Notes: generated by a model not told the origin, from the sequence alone. Counted from the stretch's first letter, positions 16,130-25,114 are shown. The stretch is 64,000 bases of DNA from Proteobacteria bacterium SG_bin6 (GCA_002083435.1 LWDJ01000004.1:49471-113470); one strand, 5' to 3'. Made by a program: numbers and translations.

Positions 16130-17401
16130 ATGTCCGAGGGCGTCCCCCAGGCCGAGCGCATCGCCACGCTCGACGTCGTGCGCGGCATCGCGGTGATGGG
16201 CATTTTGGTGATGAACATCATCGCCTTCGCCATGCCCACCGCCGCCTACGGCAATCCAGCCGCCTATGGCAGCCAAAGCTGGCTGGATTATGCTCTATAT
16301 GATTTCAATTATTTGTTTTTCGACGGCAAGATGCGGGGGCTGTTCAGCTTCCTGTTCGGTGCCTCGACCCTGTTGGTGATCGAGCGCGCGACCGAGAAGG
16401 GCGAGAACGCGGCTCGCATCCATTATGCACGGATGTTTTGGCTGCTGCTGTTCGGCCTGGTTCACCTCTACCTGATCTGGTGGGGAGATATTCTGCATCA
16501 TTACGCCCTGATCGGCTTCATCCTGTTCCTGTTTCGCAAGATGAACGTCCGCCCGTTGATCCACACCGCGGTCGGCCTGCTCGCCGTCCAGACCGCGCTG
16601 TTCGCCAGCGTGGCCTGGGACGCGAAGCGCACCGAGCTTCTCGTCACCAGCGGCCACGCAAATAAGGCGGTGACGCAGCAATATGCCAACTACCGAGACT
16701 TTTTCGGCCAGCCGCCACCCACGGTGATCGCGGCCGAGCTTGGCACGCATCGCGGCGACTATCCTGCTGTCTTCGCCGATCGGCTCAAGAAGGAAGCGGC
16801 GACCCCGATCAGTACTCTGTTCATCGTCGGCTGGGAAACGCTCGCCTATATGCTGCTCGGCATGGCGATGCTGAAAAGTGGCATGTTACGCGGCGACTGG
16901 GAGAGCACGCGTTATCGCCGCTGGCTGGCGATCGGCGCGGGGGTGGCGCTGCCCGGTTATGCGTTCGGCGCGTGGTGGATGGCAACGCATCACTATAGCA
17001 CGTCGGCGGTGGCGGCAGGGCTGACGGTGATTTCCACGCCCTTCCGCCCGCTCGCGATCATCGCCTGGGCGAGCGCGCTGGCCCTGCTCGCGCGGCACGG
17101 GGGGGCGGTTGTCGCGCGGATCGGCGCGGCGGGGCAGATGGCATTCAGCAATTATCTTGGCACATCGCTCATCTGTTCGACGCTGTTCTACGGCTATGGC
17201 TTTGGCCTGTATGGGCATCTCAGCCGCGTCCAGTGCTATCTGCTCGTCCTCGCCATCTGGGGACTGATGCTGCTCTGGTCGGCGCCGTGGCTCGCACGCT
17301 TTCGCTATGGTCCGATGGAGTGGCTGTGGCGCAGCCTGGCCCGCGGACGGCTTCAGCCGCTACGGCGCCCGGGGGGAGAATTTGCGATCGCGACGCAATA
17401 A
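16130..17401 (+). CDS. DUF418 domain-containing membrane protein
   Basis: This 423-aa polytopic protein has about nine or ten helices. The N-terminal ERIATLDVVRGIAVMGILVM is the classic start of DUF418/YeiB-like proteins, which are distantly related to acyltransferase-3 membrane enzymes. GLFSFLFGASTLLV, RMFWLLLFGLVHLYLIWWGD and the C-terminal DUF418 region with QMAFSNYLGTSLIC follow. No enzymatic activity is established for the family. It is the last gene of a probable operon with the nitroreductase and DUF3052 genes. Confidence 0.9.
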   Translation: MSEGVPQAERIATLDVVRGIAVMGILVMNIIAFAMPTAAYGNPAAYGSQSWLDYALYDFNYLFFDGKMRGLFSFLFGASTLLVIERATEKGENAARIHYARMFWLLLFGLVHLYLIWWGDILHHYALIGFILFLFRKMNVRPLIHTAVGLLAVQTALFASVAWDAKRTELLVTSGHANKAVTQQYANYRDFFGQPPPTVIAAELGTHRGDYPAVFADRLKKEAATPISTLFIVGWETLAYMLLGMAMLKSGMLRGDWESTRYRRWLAIGAGVALPGYAFGAWWMATHHYSTSAVAAGLTVISTPFRPLAIIAWASALALLARHGGAVVARIGAAGQMAFSNYLGTSLICSTLFYGYGFGLYGHLSRVQCYLLVLAIWGLMLLWSAPWLARFRYGPMEWLWRSLARGRLQPLRRPGGEFAIATQ

Positions 17402-17406
17402 CAGCT

Positions 17407-17421
17407 TGCGACTCACTCGCA
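17407..17421 (+). promoter_or_regulatory. Fur-like iron box upstream of bfd-bfr
   Basis: TGCGA-CTCAC-TCGCA is a perfect 5-bp inverted repeat with a 5-bp spacer, in the gap 36 bp before the bfd start. It resembles the TGCGA/TCGCA half-sites of Fur-family operators reported in alphaproteobacteria. The downstream genes are iron-storage genes, which supports an iron-responsive role. The match is by eye. Confidence 0.55.
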
Positions 17422-17456
17422 TTAGCGCCAATAGGAGGGCGAGAGCGAGAGGCCGC

Positions 17457-17630
17457 ATGATCGTCTGCGTCTGCAACAACATCCGCGAGGGCGAACTGCG
17501 CGAGGCGGCGACGCGGACGGGCTGCCGCTCGGCCTGCCAGAGCTACAAGGCACTCGGGCACCGCGCCAAATGCGGTCAGTGCATCCGCTTCGCACGTACC
17601 ATCATCAGCGAAGCCCGCAGCGCGGCTTGA
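17457..17630 (+). CDS. bfd: Bacterioferritin-associated ferredoxin
   Basis: This 57-aa [2Fe-2S] protein passes electrons to bacterioferritin to release stored iron. Cys4, Cys6, Cys39 and Cys42 reproduce the Bfd ligand pattern C-x-C-x32-C-x2-C; two further cysteines sit at 23 and 27. The ATG follows AGCGAGAGG. It lies 52 bp before bfr, in the same direction, and behind a Fur-like palindrome, so bfd-bfr is probably an iron-regulated operon. Confidence 0.93.
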   Translation: MIVCVCNNIREGELREAATRTGCRSACQSYKALGHRAKCGQCIRFARTIISEARSAA

Positions 17631-17682
17631 CGCGCTTCCGCGCGCGGCCAATAGCGGAGGCGCTCAAGCGAAAGGATGCGCC

Positions 17683-18171
17683 ATGAAAGGTGATGCGAAG
17701 GTCATCGAGTTCCTGAACCTGGTGCTCAAGAACGAACTGACCGCGGTAAACCAATATTGGCTGCACTACCGGGTGCTCGATAACTGGGGCGTCAAGAAGC
17801 TTGCCGAGCATGAGCGTCACGAATCGATCGACGAAATGCGCCATGCCGATCGCCTGGCCGAACGCATCCTGTTCCTGAACGGCCTCCCCAATTTCCAGCT
17901 GCTCGGCCGGCTGCGCGTGGGCGAGACGGTGGAAGAGGTTCTCCGGGCCGATCTGGCGCTGGAGGAAGAAGCGATCGCGGTGCTGCGCGATGCGATTGAG
18001 CATTGCGAGGCGGTGCGCGACTATGTGAGCCGCGATTTGTTCGCCGACATCCTCGCCAGCGAGGAAGAGCATGTCGACATGATCAAAACCCAGTTCGAGA
18101 TCATCGCCCGGGTCGGGCTTCAAAACTATATCCAGCTCAACAGCGCGCCGGCCGAGGGCCACGCGCACTAG
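17683..18171 (+). CDS. bfr: Bacterioferritin
   Basis: This 162-aa ferritin-like protein oxidises and stores iron in a 24-mer with haem at subunit interfaces. It aligns well with E. coli Bfr. Ferroxidase ligands Glu18, Glu51, His54, Glu94, Glu127 and His130 are present, and Met52 in HESIDEMRHADR is the haem ligand. The N-terminal MKGDAKVIEFLN is typical. An AGCGGAGG-type ribosome site precedes the ATG. Confidence 0.97.
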   Translation: MKGDAKVIEFLNLVLKNELTAVNQYWLHYRVLDNWGVKKLAEHERHESIDEMRHADRLAERILFLNGLPNFQLLGRLRVGETVEEVLRADLALEEEAIAVLRDAIEHCEAVRDYVSRDLFADILASEEEHVDMIKTQFEIIARVGLQNYIQLNSAPAEGHAH

Positions 18172-18192
18172 GCGCGTCGGTTACTCGCCCGG

Positions 18193-18627
18193 TTATGCCC
18201 GCCCGAACACCGGCGCGCCGCCACGGCGCCCGAAGCCGCCGGCCGGGCGCCGCGCGACGAGCGGACTCGCCTCGCGCTTCAGCCGATCGATCGTGCGATC
18301 GTAAAGCGCGCGCAGGCCGACGACATGCGCCAGCGCTTCCTCGGGCGTGTCATGGGTTTCCACGCATTTGCGCGCGATCAATTCAATCGTCTCGGCGACA
18401 AGTGCCAGCGGCTCCGCGCCGAATTGGCGGGCCTCGCCCTTCAGCGTATGCGCCGGGCGCACCAAAGCGGCCGCGTTCTTGTCCCGCATCGCCGCCTCGA
18501 TCGCATCGACCGATTTGACGCCATCCTCCTCGAAATAACCGAGGATGCGGACAAAGGCGTTGCCCAGCTCAGCGCGCGCCTGTTGGAAGGCGTGCAAATC
18601 GATCAAGGTGGCGTCGTCTGGCGTCAC
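18193..18627 (-). CDS. Histidine phosphotransfer (Hpt) domain protein
   Basis: This 144-aa protein is a stand-alone Hpt domain. RPAHTLKGEARQFGAEPLA carries the phospho-accepting His60, preceded by YFEEDGVKSVDAIEAA. A positively charged Gly/Arg-rich tail (RRPAGGFGRRGG) follows the helical bundle. It probably relays phosphate between a hybrid kinase and a response regulator; neither partner is adjacent. Confidence 0.85.
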   Translation of the reverse strand: MTPDDATLIDLHAFQQARAELGNAFVRILGYFEEDGVKSVDAIEAAMRDKNAAALVRPAHTLKGEARQFGAEPLALVAETIELIARKCVETHDTPEEALAHVVGLRALYDRTIDRLKREASPLVARRPAGGFGRRGGAPVFGRA

Positions 18628-18694
18628 CAGTCACTCCCCGTCTCTGGTCGTGGCGCTGCCGGCCCCTGGCCACGCCACCCGCAAGGCTTACGCC

Positions 18695-18919
18695 TCAAGC
18701 GGTAAAGGATGGATTGACAGGCGCGGCGCGGGTGACGCGAAAAGCGCCGTCCGCGACGATAATGTCAGCCCCCGCGGCGGCGGCGACCGCCGCCAGTTCG
18801 TGCGATGCCCTGGGATCGTCCGCGAGCACTTCGACCGTATCCGCCCCCTCGCGCAAAGCGCGCGCCAGCCGCAGCGCGGGCCAGGGGCAGCGCATCCCGC
18901 GCAGATCGAGCCGAATCAC
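18695..18919 (-). CDS. TusA-like sulfurtransferase family protein
   Basis: This 74-aa protein has the TusA/SirA fold: LDLRGMRCPWPALRLARAL with the catalytic-type Cys11 in a CPxP motif, then a two-strand/helix remainder. Such proteins carry persulfide sulfur for tRNA thiolation or other sulfur transfer. The start overlaps the der stop by 4 bp (ATGA), so it is coupled to der. It ends in a short Pro-containing tail rather than a second cysteine motif. Confidence 0.85.
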   Translation of the reverse strand: MIRLDLRGMRCPWPALRLARALREGADTVEVLADDPRASHELAAVAAAAGADIIVADGAFRVTRAAPVNPSFTA

Positions 18920-20265
18920 TTGCTGAACGGGTTCTTGGGCGCGCGCAGCGTCAGCCGCACGGGCACCGCGCCGAAGCCCAGCTCACGGCGTATGCCGTTG
19001 ACCAGATAGCGCTGATAACTCTCCGGCAGCTGATCGACCCGGGTGCCGAACAGCACGAAACCCGGCGGGCGCGTCTTCGCCTGGGTGACGTAACGCAGCT
19101 TGATGCGCTTGCCACCGGGTGCAGGCGGCGGGTTGGCCTCCAGCGCGCGTTCGAACCAGCGGTTCAACTCACCGGTCGGCACCCGGCGCGACCAAGCCTC
19201 GCGCGTCGCGAACCCGGCCTCGATCAGCGCGTCGATCCCCTTGCCGGTGACGGCGGAGACGGTGAGCAAAGGCACGCCCCGCACCTGCGCCAACCCTTCG
19301 TCGAGCGCGGCACGCACGCCGTTGAACAGCGCCGAGGCATTCTCCGCCACGTCCCATTTATTAAGCGCGATCATCAGCGCGCGGCCTTCCTGCAGCACGC
19401 GATCGGCGATCTTCAGATCCTGCGCCTCCAGCCCGCGCGTCGCGTCGAGTAATAAGACGACCACCTCGGCGAAGTCGACCGCGTGGAGCGCGTCGGCGAC
19501 GGCGAGCTTCTCCAGCTTGTCCTGCACCTGGGCGCGCTTGCGCATCCCGGCGGTGTCGATCAGGCGCACCTGCCGCCCCTGCCATTCCCAGTCGATCGCG
19601 ATCGAATCGCGAGTGATCCCGGCCTCGGGCCCGGTGATCAGCCGATCCTCGCCGAGCATCCGGTTGATAAGCGTCGACTTGCCGGCATTGGGCCGCCCGA
19701 CGATCGCGAGCTTCAGCGGCGCGGCGGGGTCTTCAGCGTCGGGCTCGGGCGCCACTTCGTCGTCGCGTTCCAGATGCGGCAGCAGCGCCTCAAACAGGTC
19801 CGCCAACCCCTCGCCATGCTCCGCGGAAAGCTGAACGGGGTCGCCAAAGCCGAGCGCGAGCGATTCGATCACCCCGGCCTCGCCCGCGCGACCTTCGGCC
19901 TTGTTGGCGACCAGCACCACCGGCGTCGTCGATCCGCGCAGCCAGCGGGCGATTTCCTCATCAAGCGGCACGATCCCCGCACGCGCGTCGATCAGGAACA
20001 GCGCGACATCGGCCTGGCGTACCGCCGCCTCGGTCTGCTGGCGCATCCGCCCGGGGAGCGTCTGCGCGTCTTCATCTTCATAGCCGGCGGTGTCGATCAC
20101 CCGGAAGTCGAGGCCGAGCAGATGCGCCTCGCCCTCGCGCCTATCGCGCGTCACGCCCGGGCGGTCGTCGACCAGCGCCAGCCGTTTGCCGACCAGCCGG
20201 TTGAACAGAGTGGATTTGCCGACATTGGGCCGGCCAATGATCGCGACCGTCGGAAGCTGTGCCAT
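18916..20265 (-). CDS. der: Ribosome assembly GTPase Der (EngA)
   Basis: Der matures the 50S subunit. The 449-aa protein has the family's two tandem GTPase domains: the first has GRPNVGKSTLFNRL near residue 10, DTAGYED and NKAEG; the second has GRPNAGKSTLINRM near residue 188, DTAGMRKR and NKWD. A C-terminal KH-like domain ends with an RLTLRAPKNPF motif. It heads a run with the TusA-like gene and lies 36 bp beyond bamB, the usual der-bamB-yfgM neighbourhood. Confidence 0.96.
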   Translation of the reverse strand: MAQLPTVAIIGRPNVGKSTLFNRLVGKRLALVDDRPGVTRDRREGEAHLLGLDFRVIDTAGYEDEDAQTLPGRMRQQTEAAVRQADVALFLIDARAGIVPLDEEIARWLRGSTTPVVLVANKAEGRAGEAGVIESLALGFGDPVQLSAEHGEGLADLFEALLPHLERDDEVAPEPDAEDPAAPLKLAIVGRPNAGKSTLINRMLGEDRLITGPEAGITRDSIAIDWEWQGRQVRLIDTAGMRKRAQVQDKLEKLAVADALHAVDFAEVVVLLLDATRGLEAQDLKIADRVLQEGRALMIALNKWDVAENASALFNGVRAALDEGLAQVRGVPLLTVSAVTGKGIDALIEAGFATREAWSRRVPTGELNRWFERALEANPPPAPGGKRIKLRYVTQAKTRPPGFVLFGTRVDQLPESYQRYLVNGIRRELGFGAVPVRLTLRAPKNPFSK

Positions 20266-20301
20266 CGCCGCCCCTTACGCGGGCAACGACGGCCACGCAA
20301 A

Positions 20302-21621
20302 TCAGCGATAGGCGGTAAGCTTGCCCTTGGCGTCGAGTACGAACAGCATGTTGTTCGCGACCACCGGCCCGAAGGTGAAGGGCGTGCCATTCTTGATGCG
20401 CGTGCCGACTTTACCCGTCGCCGCATCGACCGACACGATCTGGCCCAGCGAGCCGAGCACGAGCAGACGGCCACCCGCCAGCACGGGGCCAGACCAATAG
20501 ACCGGCGCGCCCTTATTCTTCTTGGTGTTCTTGAAAGCGCCCAGATTGGTGATCCAGCGAATTTTTCCGCTTGCACGCGACAGGCAGATCAGCCGACCAT
20601 CGTCGCTCATCACGAACAGCCATTCGCCCGCGAGCCAGGGGGTGGAGAGCCCGGCGATATTCTGCTCCCACAGCCGCTGACCGGTGGTGAGCTGCAGCGC
20701 GACGGTGCGGCCGCCCGCGCCCATCGCATAAACGCGGTCATCCGCGATCACCGGGCTCGCGTCGATATCGGCGATGCTCGACACCGAGGTGGTGATGCTG
20801 GTACGCGAAAGCTGGTCCTGCCACAACGTGCGGCCATTCTCGTAGCGATAGGCGTTGAGCTCGCCGGAGGAGAAGCCGGCGACGATCGTGCCGCGCCCCA
20901 CCGCCGGGGCGCCGACGCCGAACACACCCTGCGCTTCCAGCGTGCCGAGCTGGGTCCACTGCGTCTCGCCGGTCGCCTGGCTGACCGAGAAGAGCTGGTT
21001 GTCCTGCGTCAGCGTATAGACCGCGCCGTTGGCGACGGTGGGCGCGCCGCGCAGCGGGCCGCCGGGGCGCGCACGCCACAGCACGCTGCCGTCGCTCGCG
21101 TTCAGGGCGACGAGATCGCCGAGCCCGTCGGTCGCGAACACCTTGCCATCGTCATAGCTCGCGCCGCCGCCGAAGCGCGCCTGGCGGTTCTTCTTGTCGG
21201 CCGGCAAACCGCTCGACCAGAGCTTGCGCCCGGTATCGGCGGCGAAGGCGCTAACCTTGCCATCGACATCGACGGCGAACAGCTTTCCCTCCGCAACGAC
21301 CGGCGGAGCGCCCAGCCGCAGCCGGGCATTGCCGCCCTTGATATGGACGCTCCACGCCCGCTTCAGATCGGTGCCGAGCGCGAGATGGCCGAGCGATTTG
21401 CCCGCGTCGCCGCCGGGCTGGGTCCAGCTCTCATTGGCCTGAGCGGGTGGCAGCAGCACGTCGACCGTTGCCAGCGTCTTGTCAGTTTCAGCACCGTTCT
21501 CGGAGACCAGGATCGGAATGCGATCCCCCAGCGTGGGCGTGCGCTTCTTGCCCTTGGGCGTGCCACAGCCGGCGAGCAAGGCGAGCGCGATCAGCGCGGC
21601 GGCGGTACGGGTGTGCTTCAT
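20302..21621 (-). CDS. bamB: Outer membrane assembly lipoprotein BamB
   Basis: BamB is the beta-propeller lipoprotein of the BAM complex that folds outer-membrane proteins. The 439-aa protein has a lipobox (ALLAGC, Cys19) and then PQQ-like propeller blades: GKLFAVDVDGKVSAFAADTG, GDLVALNASDGSVLWRARPG, PVYWSGPVLAGGRLLVLGS. Its start overlaps the YfgM-like gene stop by 4 bp (ATGA), so the two are co-translated, as in many proteobacteria. Confidence 0.93.
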   Translation of the reverse strand: MKHTRTAAALIALALLAGCGTPKGKKRTPTLGDRIPILVSENGAETDKTLATVDVLLPPAQANESWTQPGGDAGKSLGHLALGTDLKRAWSVHIKGGNARLRLGAPPVVAEGKLFAVDVDGKVSAFAADTGRKLWSSGLPADKKNRQARFGGGASYDDGKVFATDGLGDLVALNASDGSVLWRARPGGPLRGAPTVANGAVYTLTQDNQLFSVSQATGETQWTQLGTLEAQGVFGVGAPAVGRGTIVAGFSSGELNAYRYENGRTLWQDQLSRTSITTSVSSIADIDASPVIADDRVYAMGAGGRTVALQLTTGQRLWEQNIAGLSTPWLAGEWLFVMSDDGRLICLSRASGKIRWITNLGAFKNTKKNKGAPVYWSGPVLAGGRLLVLGSLGQIVSVDAATGKVGTRIKNGTPFTFGPVVANNMLFVLDAKGKLTAYR

Positions 21622-22349
21622 TGGGCCTTGCCTTGATTGCCTTCGGCCGATCCATTGCCGGCGATATTGCTTTGGTCGATCGCATCGACACCGAGCGCGC
21701 CCGCCATCTGCACGGTGCGCTGGCGCAGGCTTGCGGGCGTGTTCTTGTCCTCGGCGATCGCCGCGAACAGCTGCCCCGCCTCGCGCTGACGACCAAGCTT
21801 GAGATAGGCCGCGGCGACAAGCTCACCGGCGCTCCCGATCCAGGGGCTGCCCTTGGCGGCAAGCGGCTTCAATCGGCTGATCACCAATTCGGGCTTGATG
21901 CTGTCATACTCGGCGCTGGTCTGGCGGATCAGCGCCAGGTTGCGCAGCGGCTCGGGGACAGTGGTATCGCTCGCGACCTGGCCGAACAACTGCGCGGCCT
22001 TTGCCAGGTCGTTCTTTTGCAGCGCGACGCCGGCCTGCAGGAACAGCGCATTGGCGCGGTAGCCGGTGGTGCCGTCCTTCACCAGCGCGCTCAGTTCCTG
22101 CTCGGCACCGCTGCCACCGCTCACCCGCAATTTGTCGTAAAGCGCGTTGTACTTCACCGCCTGCGCCTCGGCCTCGCCACGGCGCCATTCCTGCCAACCG
22201 AGATAGGCGGCGAACAGGGCGAGGCCACCGAGCACCGCGCCGATCCCCAGCCGGCCGTAACGCTGCCACAGCTTCAGCGCCTGATCGCGGCGCAGTTCTT
22301 CATCGACTTCGCGTAGGAATGCTTCGTTGGTCGGCGGCAAAACGGCCAC
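21618..22349 (-). CDS. YfgM-like tetratricopeptide membrane protein
   Basis: This 243-aa protein has a short cytoplasmic N-terminus, one membrane helix at about residues 36-52 (LGIGAVLGGLALFAAYLGW) and a periplasmic helical region with TPR-like pairs. It corresponds to the YfgM/DUF2133 family, thought to work with SecYEG and periplasmic chaperones. A GTG start at 22349 is used; LPPTNEAFLREVDEELRRD is the conserved N-terminus. It is coupled to bamB. Confidence 0.85.
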   Translation of the reverse strand: MAVLPPTNEAFLREVDEELRRDQALKLWQRYGRLGIGAVLGGLALFAAYLGWQEWRRGEAEAQAVKYNALYDKLRVSGGSGAEQELSALVKDGTTGYRANALFLQAGVALQKNDLAKAAQLFGQVASDTTVPEPLRNLALIRQTSAEYDSIKPELVISRLKPLAAKGSPWIGSAGELVAAAYLKLGRQREAGQLFAAIAEDKNTPASLRQRTVQMAGALGVDAIDQSNIAGNGSAEGNQGKAQ

Positions 22350-22406
22350 ATGCGGCTCCGATCGGGGATGGAAGGCTCAGGCTTTAGCGGTCGGGCGCGG
22401 CAAGGG

Positions 22407-23267
22407 CTAGTCCTTGGGCGCGTATAGTTGATCCGGGCCGGGAAAAGCGCGGGCGCGCACTTCGGCGGCATAGGTGGCGGCGGCGGTGCTGATTCGCTCG
22501 GCGATCGAGTCATAGCGCTTCACGAAGCGCGCGGTGCGATCGAACATGCCGAGCATGTCGTCGATCACCAGCACTTGCCCGTCGCACGCCGCCGAGGCGC
22601 CGATGCCGATCGTGGGACAGCGCACCTGCCGGGTGATATTGGCCGCGATCGGCTCGACCACGCCCTCGATCACCATTGCGAAAGCGCCCGCCTCGGCGAT
22701 CGCGACCGCGTCCGCCGTGATCTTGGCCGCCTCCGCCCCGCTTCGCCCCCGCGCCGCGTAGCCGCCGAGCAGATTGACCGCCTGCGGGGTGAGGCCAACA
22801 TGGCCCATCACCGGGATACCGCGCTCGATCAGGAACTTGACGGTGGGCGCCATCGCCGCCCCGCCCTCCAGCTTCACCGCCGCCGCGCCGGTCTGCTTCA
22901 GCAGCCAAGCGGCACTTTCAAATGCCTGTTCGGGCGATTTCTCATAGGCTCCGAACGGCATGTCGATCACCACCAGCGCGTGATAGCTGCCGCGCACCGC
23001 CGCCGCGCCATGCGCCGCCATCATCTCGAGCGAGACGGGGATCGTTGATGGAAGGCCGTAGATCACCTGCCCCAGGCTGTCGCCCACCAGCAGCATGTCG
23101 CAATGCGGATCGAGCAGCTGCGCCACACGCACCGTATAGGCGGTGAGCATCACCAGCGGCTCGCCGCCCTTGCGTGTGGTGATCGCGGGGACGGTGAGCC
23201 GCTTCATCGGCGCCGGCGTGGGGTTGGCGCGGCTGGTCGCGGTATCGAGCGTATAGGTGGTCGACAT
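22407..23267 (-). CDS. panB: 3-methyl-2-oxobutanoate hydroxymethyltransferase
   Basis: PanB makes ketopantoate from ketoisovalerate and methylene-THF in pantothenate synthesis. The 286-aa TIM-barrel protein contains VMLTAYTVRVAQLLD, the metal-binding LVGDSLGQVIYGL, DMPFGAYEKSPEQAFESAA, VKLEGG, MGHVGLTPQ and IGIGASAACDGQVLVIDDML. It has about 20 extra N-terminal residues before the family start. It lies just upstream of the YfgM-like gene on the minus strand. Confidence 0.96.
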   Translation of the reverse strand: MSTTYTLDTATSRANPTPAPMKRLTVPAITTRKGGEPLVMLTAYTVRVAQLLDPHCDMLLVGDSLGQVIYGLPSTIPVSLEMMAAHGAAAVRGSYHALVVIDMPFGAYEKSPEQAFESAAWLLKQTGAAAVKLEGGAAMAPTVKFLIERGIPVMGHVGLTPQAVNLLGGYAARGRSGAEAAKITADAVAIAEAGAFAMVIEGVVEPIAANITRQVRCPTIGIGASAACDGQVLVIDDMLGMFDRTARFVKRYDSIAERISTAAATYAAEVRARAFPGPDQLYAPKD

Positions 23268-23311
23268 GACTGCGCTTTACCCCGCGCGGCGCCGCCGCGC
23301 CAGCCGGGGGT

Positions 23312-23734
23312 TCAGCGGAGCCAGCCCCGCGCCGCGCCGTACCGCGCCAGCCACAGCGAAATTAGCCCGAGCGCGATGATCACCCCAGGCAGCACCGCCG
23401 CCCCCGCTCCCTTGCGCGCGAGCAAATCGGTCGCGCCCAACACATAACCGAATTGCACCACCGCGCCGATCAGGGCGAGCGCATAAAGTGGCACCGCCCA
23501 GCGTCGCCGGGCAAGCAGTGCGAGCGCGCCCAGCAGCGCCGGCAACGTCGCCAGCGCAAAGGCAGAGATGAACCAGGGCGGCAACGCACGGAACGCGGCG
23601 GCATCGTCCGCCGGCATGTGCGCAAGCGCGGCGGCGTCGACCGAGAGATGCGCGACAAACGCGGCGATCCCCGCCAAACTCCACAGCAGCAGGGCGACAG
23701 CAGCCCCCCAGAACCAGCCCGGCGCACGTGCCAT
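23312..23734 (-). CDS. Hypothetical four-helix membrane protein
   Basis: This 140-aa protein has four hydrophobic helices: about 5-24 (WFWGAAVALLLWSLAGIAAF), 51-72, 79-98 and 106-128. Similar small proteins occur widely in sphingomonads without known function. I chose the second of two adjacent ATGs (23734) because AGAGAGG is better spaced to it. It sits 45 bp upstream of panB on the same strand. Confidence 0.72.
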   Translation of the reverse strand: MARAPGWFWGAAVALLLWSLAGIAAFVAHLSVDAAALAHMPADDAAAFRALPPWFISAFALATLPALLGALALLARRRWAVPLYALALIGAVVQFGYVLGATDLLARKGAGAAVLPGVIIALGLISLWLARYGAARGWLR

Positions 23735-23798
23735 CATCGCCTCTCTCTTTGGTGCTGGAGACGAGTTTGCGCGGCCACCGGCGACCTTGGCAAGGGGC

Positions 23799-24443
23799 TT
23801 AGCCCCGCAGAGCCGCCCGCGCCTGGGTGCGGAGCCAACCGGCCACACCCTCCGCCGCGCCGATCACGGCCAGCTCCTCCGACGTCGCGCCGCCAACGTT
23901 CACGATCTCGACCAGACGCGGAAAGGCCAGTTCGGGATGCGGCCGCTCGACCAGCTCGATCGCGTCGCCCGCCTGCAAGCCACCTTCGCTCAGCACGCGG
24001 TAATACCAGCCCGAGCGGCTCGAACGCACCATCGCCTTGGGCGCGCGCGCATCGTTCAGCCGCAGCGCGAACTTATAGCAGGGCTGGCGCGGCTGGCAGA
24101 CTTGCAACCGGGCACTGCCGATCGCGTGGATATCGCCCACGCACAGATGATCCTCGACCAGGCCCTCGATCGTCAGATTCTCGCCGAACGCGCCGGGTTC
24201 GAGCCGATCGGCGAGATGGGGCTGTTCACCCGCCCAGCGTGGATAATGGCTGGCGGGATAGGCGTACACCGCCTTGTCCGGCCCGCCATGGACGCTGAGA
24301 TCAGCCTGCTCGTCACCCTCGAGCCCCAGCCGCGCGACCGCTACCGGCCCCGCGACTGGATGCTTGACGATGCCGCTCGCCACACGATCGGGGCCGAGTG
24401 GTGCGATCCGCCCGACCTGAACACTCACGACGCGGGCGTTCAC
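23799..24443 (-). CDS. MOSC domain-containing protein
   Basis: This 214-aa protein resembles E. coli YiiM. It has LGLEGDEQADLSVHGGPDKAVYAYP, FGENLTIEGL, and the sulfur-carrier cysteine region CQPRQPCYKFALRL, followed by a C-terminal 3-alpha-like domain (SGWYYRVLSEGGLQAGD). MOSC proteins bind molybdenum cofactor and take part in detoxifying N-hydroxylated compounds. I chose the GTG at 24443 because it overlaps the DUF427 stop as GTGA; an ATG seven codons upstream is possible. Confidence 0.88.
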   Translation of the reverse strand: MNARVVSVQVGRIAPLGPDRVASGIVKHPVAGPVAVARLGLEGDEQADLSVHGGPDKAVYAYPASHYPRWAGEQPHLADRLEPGAFGENLTIEGLVEDHLCVGDIHAIGSARLQVCQPRQPCYKFALRLNDARAPKAMVRSSRSGWYYRVLSEGGLQAGDAIELVERPHPELAFPRLVEIVNVGGATSEELAVIGAAEGVAGWLRTQARAALRG

Positions 24444-24721
24444 GCGACTTCCACCCCGCGCCAAAAGGCGAAATAGCCCTTGATATTGACGGCCGCCGAT
24501 TTGGGTTCGGGATAATACCAGGCGGCATCGGCGTTGCGTGCGCCATCGACGACGATCGTCTTATAGCTCGCCACGCCTTTCCAAGGGCAGGTGGTGTGGG
24601 TCTTGCTATCCTCGAACAGGCTCGCGTCCACCGAATCAGGCGGGAAATAATGATTGCCCTCGACGACGATCGTCTTGTCGGACTGAGCGATCGTCTTGCC
24701 GTTCCACCGTGCAGCCACCAT
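24440..24721 (-). CDS. DUF427 domain-containing protein
   Basis: This 93-aa protein fits DUF427: an N-terminal beta strand set (WNGKTIAQSDKTIVVEGNHY), FPPDSVD, then THTTCPWKGVASYKTI and AAWYYPEPKSAAVNIKGYFAF. The CPWKG and YP-P signatures are typical. Function is unknown. It ends on the start of the MOSC gene, suggesting a coupled pair. Confidence 0.9.
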   Translation of the reverse strand: MVAARWNGKTIAQSDKTIVVEGNHYFPPDSVDASLFEDSKTHTTCPWKGVASYKTIVVDGARNADAAWYYPEPKSAAVNIKGYFAFWRGVEVA

Positions 24722-24769
24722 GCGCGCGACTCCTAAAGTTGCGCCGCCGATATGGCCCCCCGCCAGCGT

Positions 24770-25114
24770 TCAGCCAAGCGCGGCGGCGTAAAGTTCGGGC
24801 TTGAACCCAACAAGCACCGCTTCGCCCGCCATCAGCACAGGGCGCTTGATGAGCGTGGGATTGGCCGCCATCAGCTTGAGCGACTTGGCCGCGTCGATCC
24901 CGTTCTTGTCGGCATCGGGCAAGGCGCGAAAGGTCGTCCCCGCCTTGTTGAGCAGCTTTTCCCAACCGACATGCGCCGCCCATGCGGCGAGCAGCGTGGG
25001 ATCGATCCCATCGGCGCGGTAATCGTGGAAGCGATAGGGCTTGCCCGCCGCATCGAGCCAGGCGCGCGCCTTCTTCATCGTGTCGCAGTTCTTGATGCCG
25101 TAGATCGTAATCAT
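24770..25114 (-). CDS. ArsC/Spx family reductase (YffB-like)
   Basis: This 114-aa thioredoxin-fold protein has ITIYGIKNCDTMKKARAWLD with a single Cys10, RFHDYRADG, and a C-terminal KRPVLMAGEAVLVGFKPELY. It matches the YffB branch of the ArsC/Spx family rather than true arsenate reductases. No ars genes are nearby. It is translationally coupled (ATGA) to the CoA-transferase gene that follows. Confidence 0.9.
   Translation of the reverse strand: MITIYGIKNCDTMKKARAWLDAAGKPYRFHDYRADGIDPTLLAAWAAHVGWEKLLNKAGTTFRALPDADKNGIDAAKSLKLMAANPTLIKRPVLMAGEAVLVGFKPELYAAALG

Noticed and set aside
19483..21636. 717-codon open frame on the plus strand
   Set aside because: It runs antisense through der and bamB, shows no domain, and has the composition of a shadow frame.
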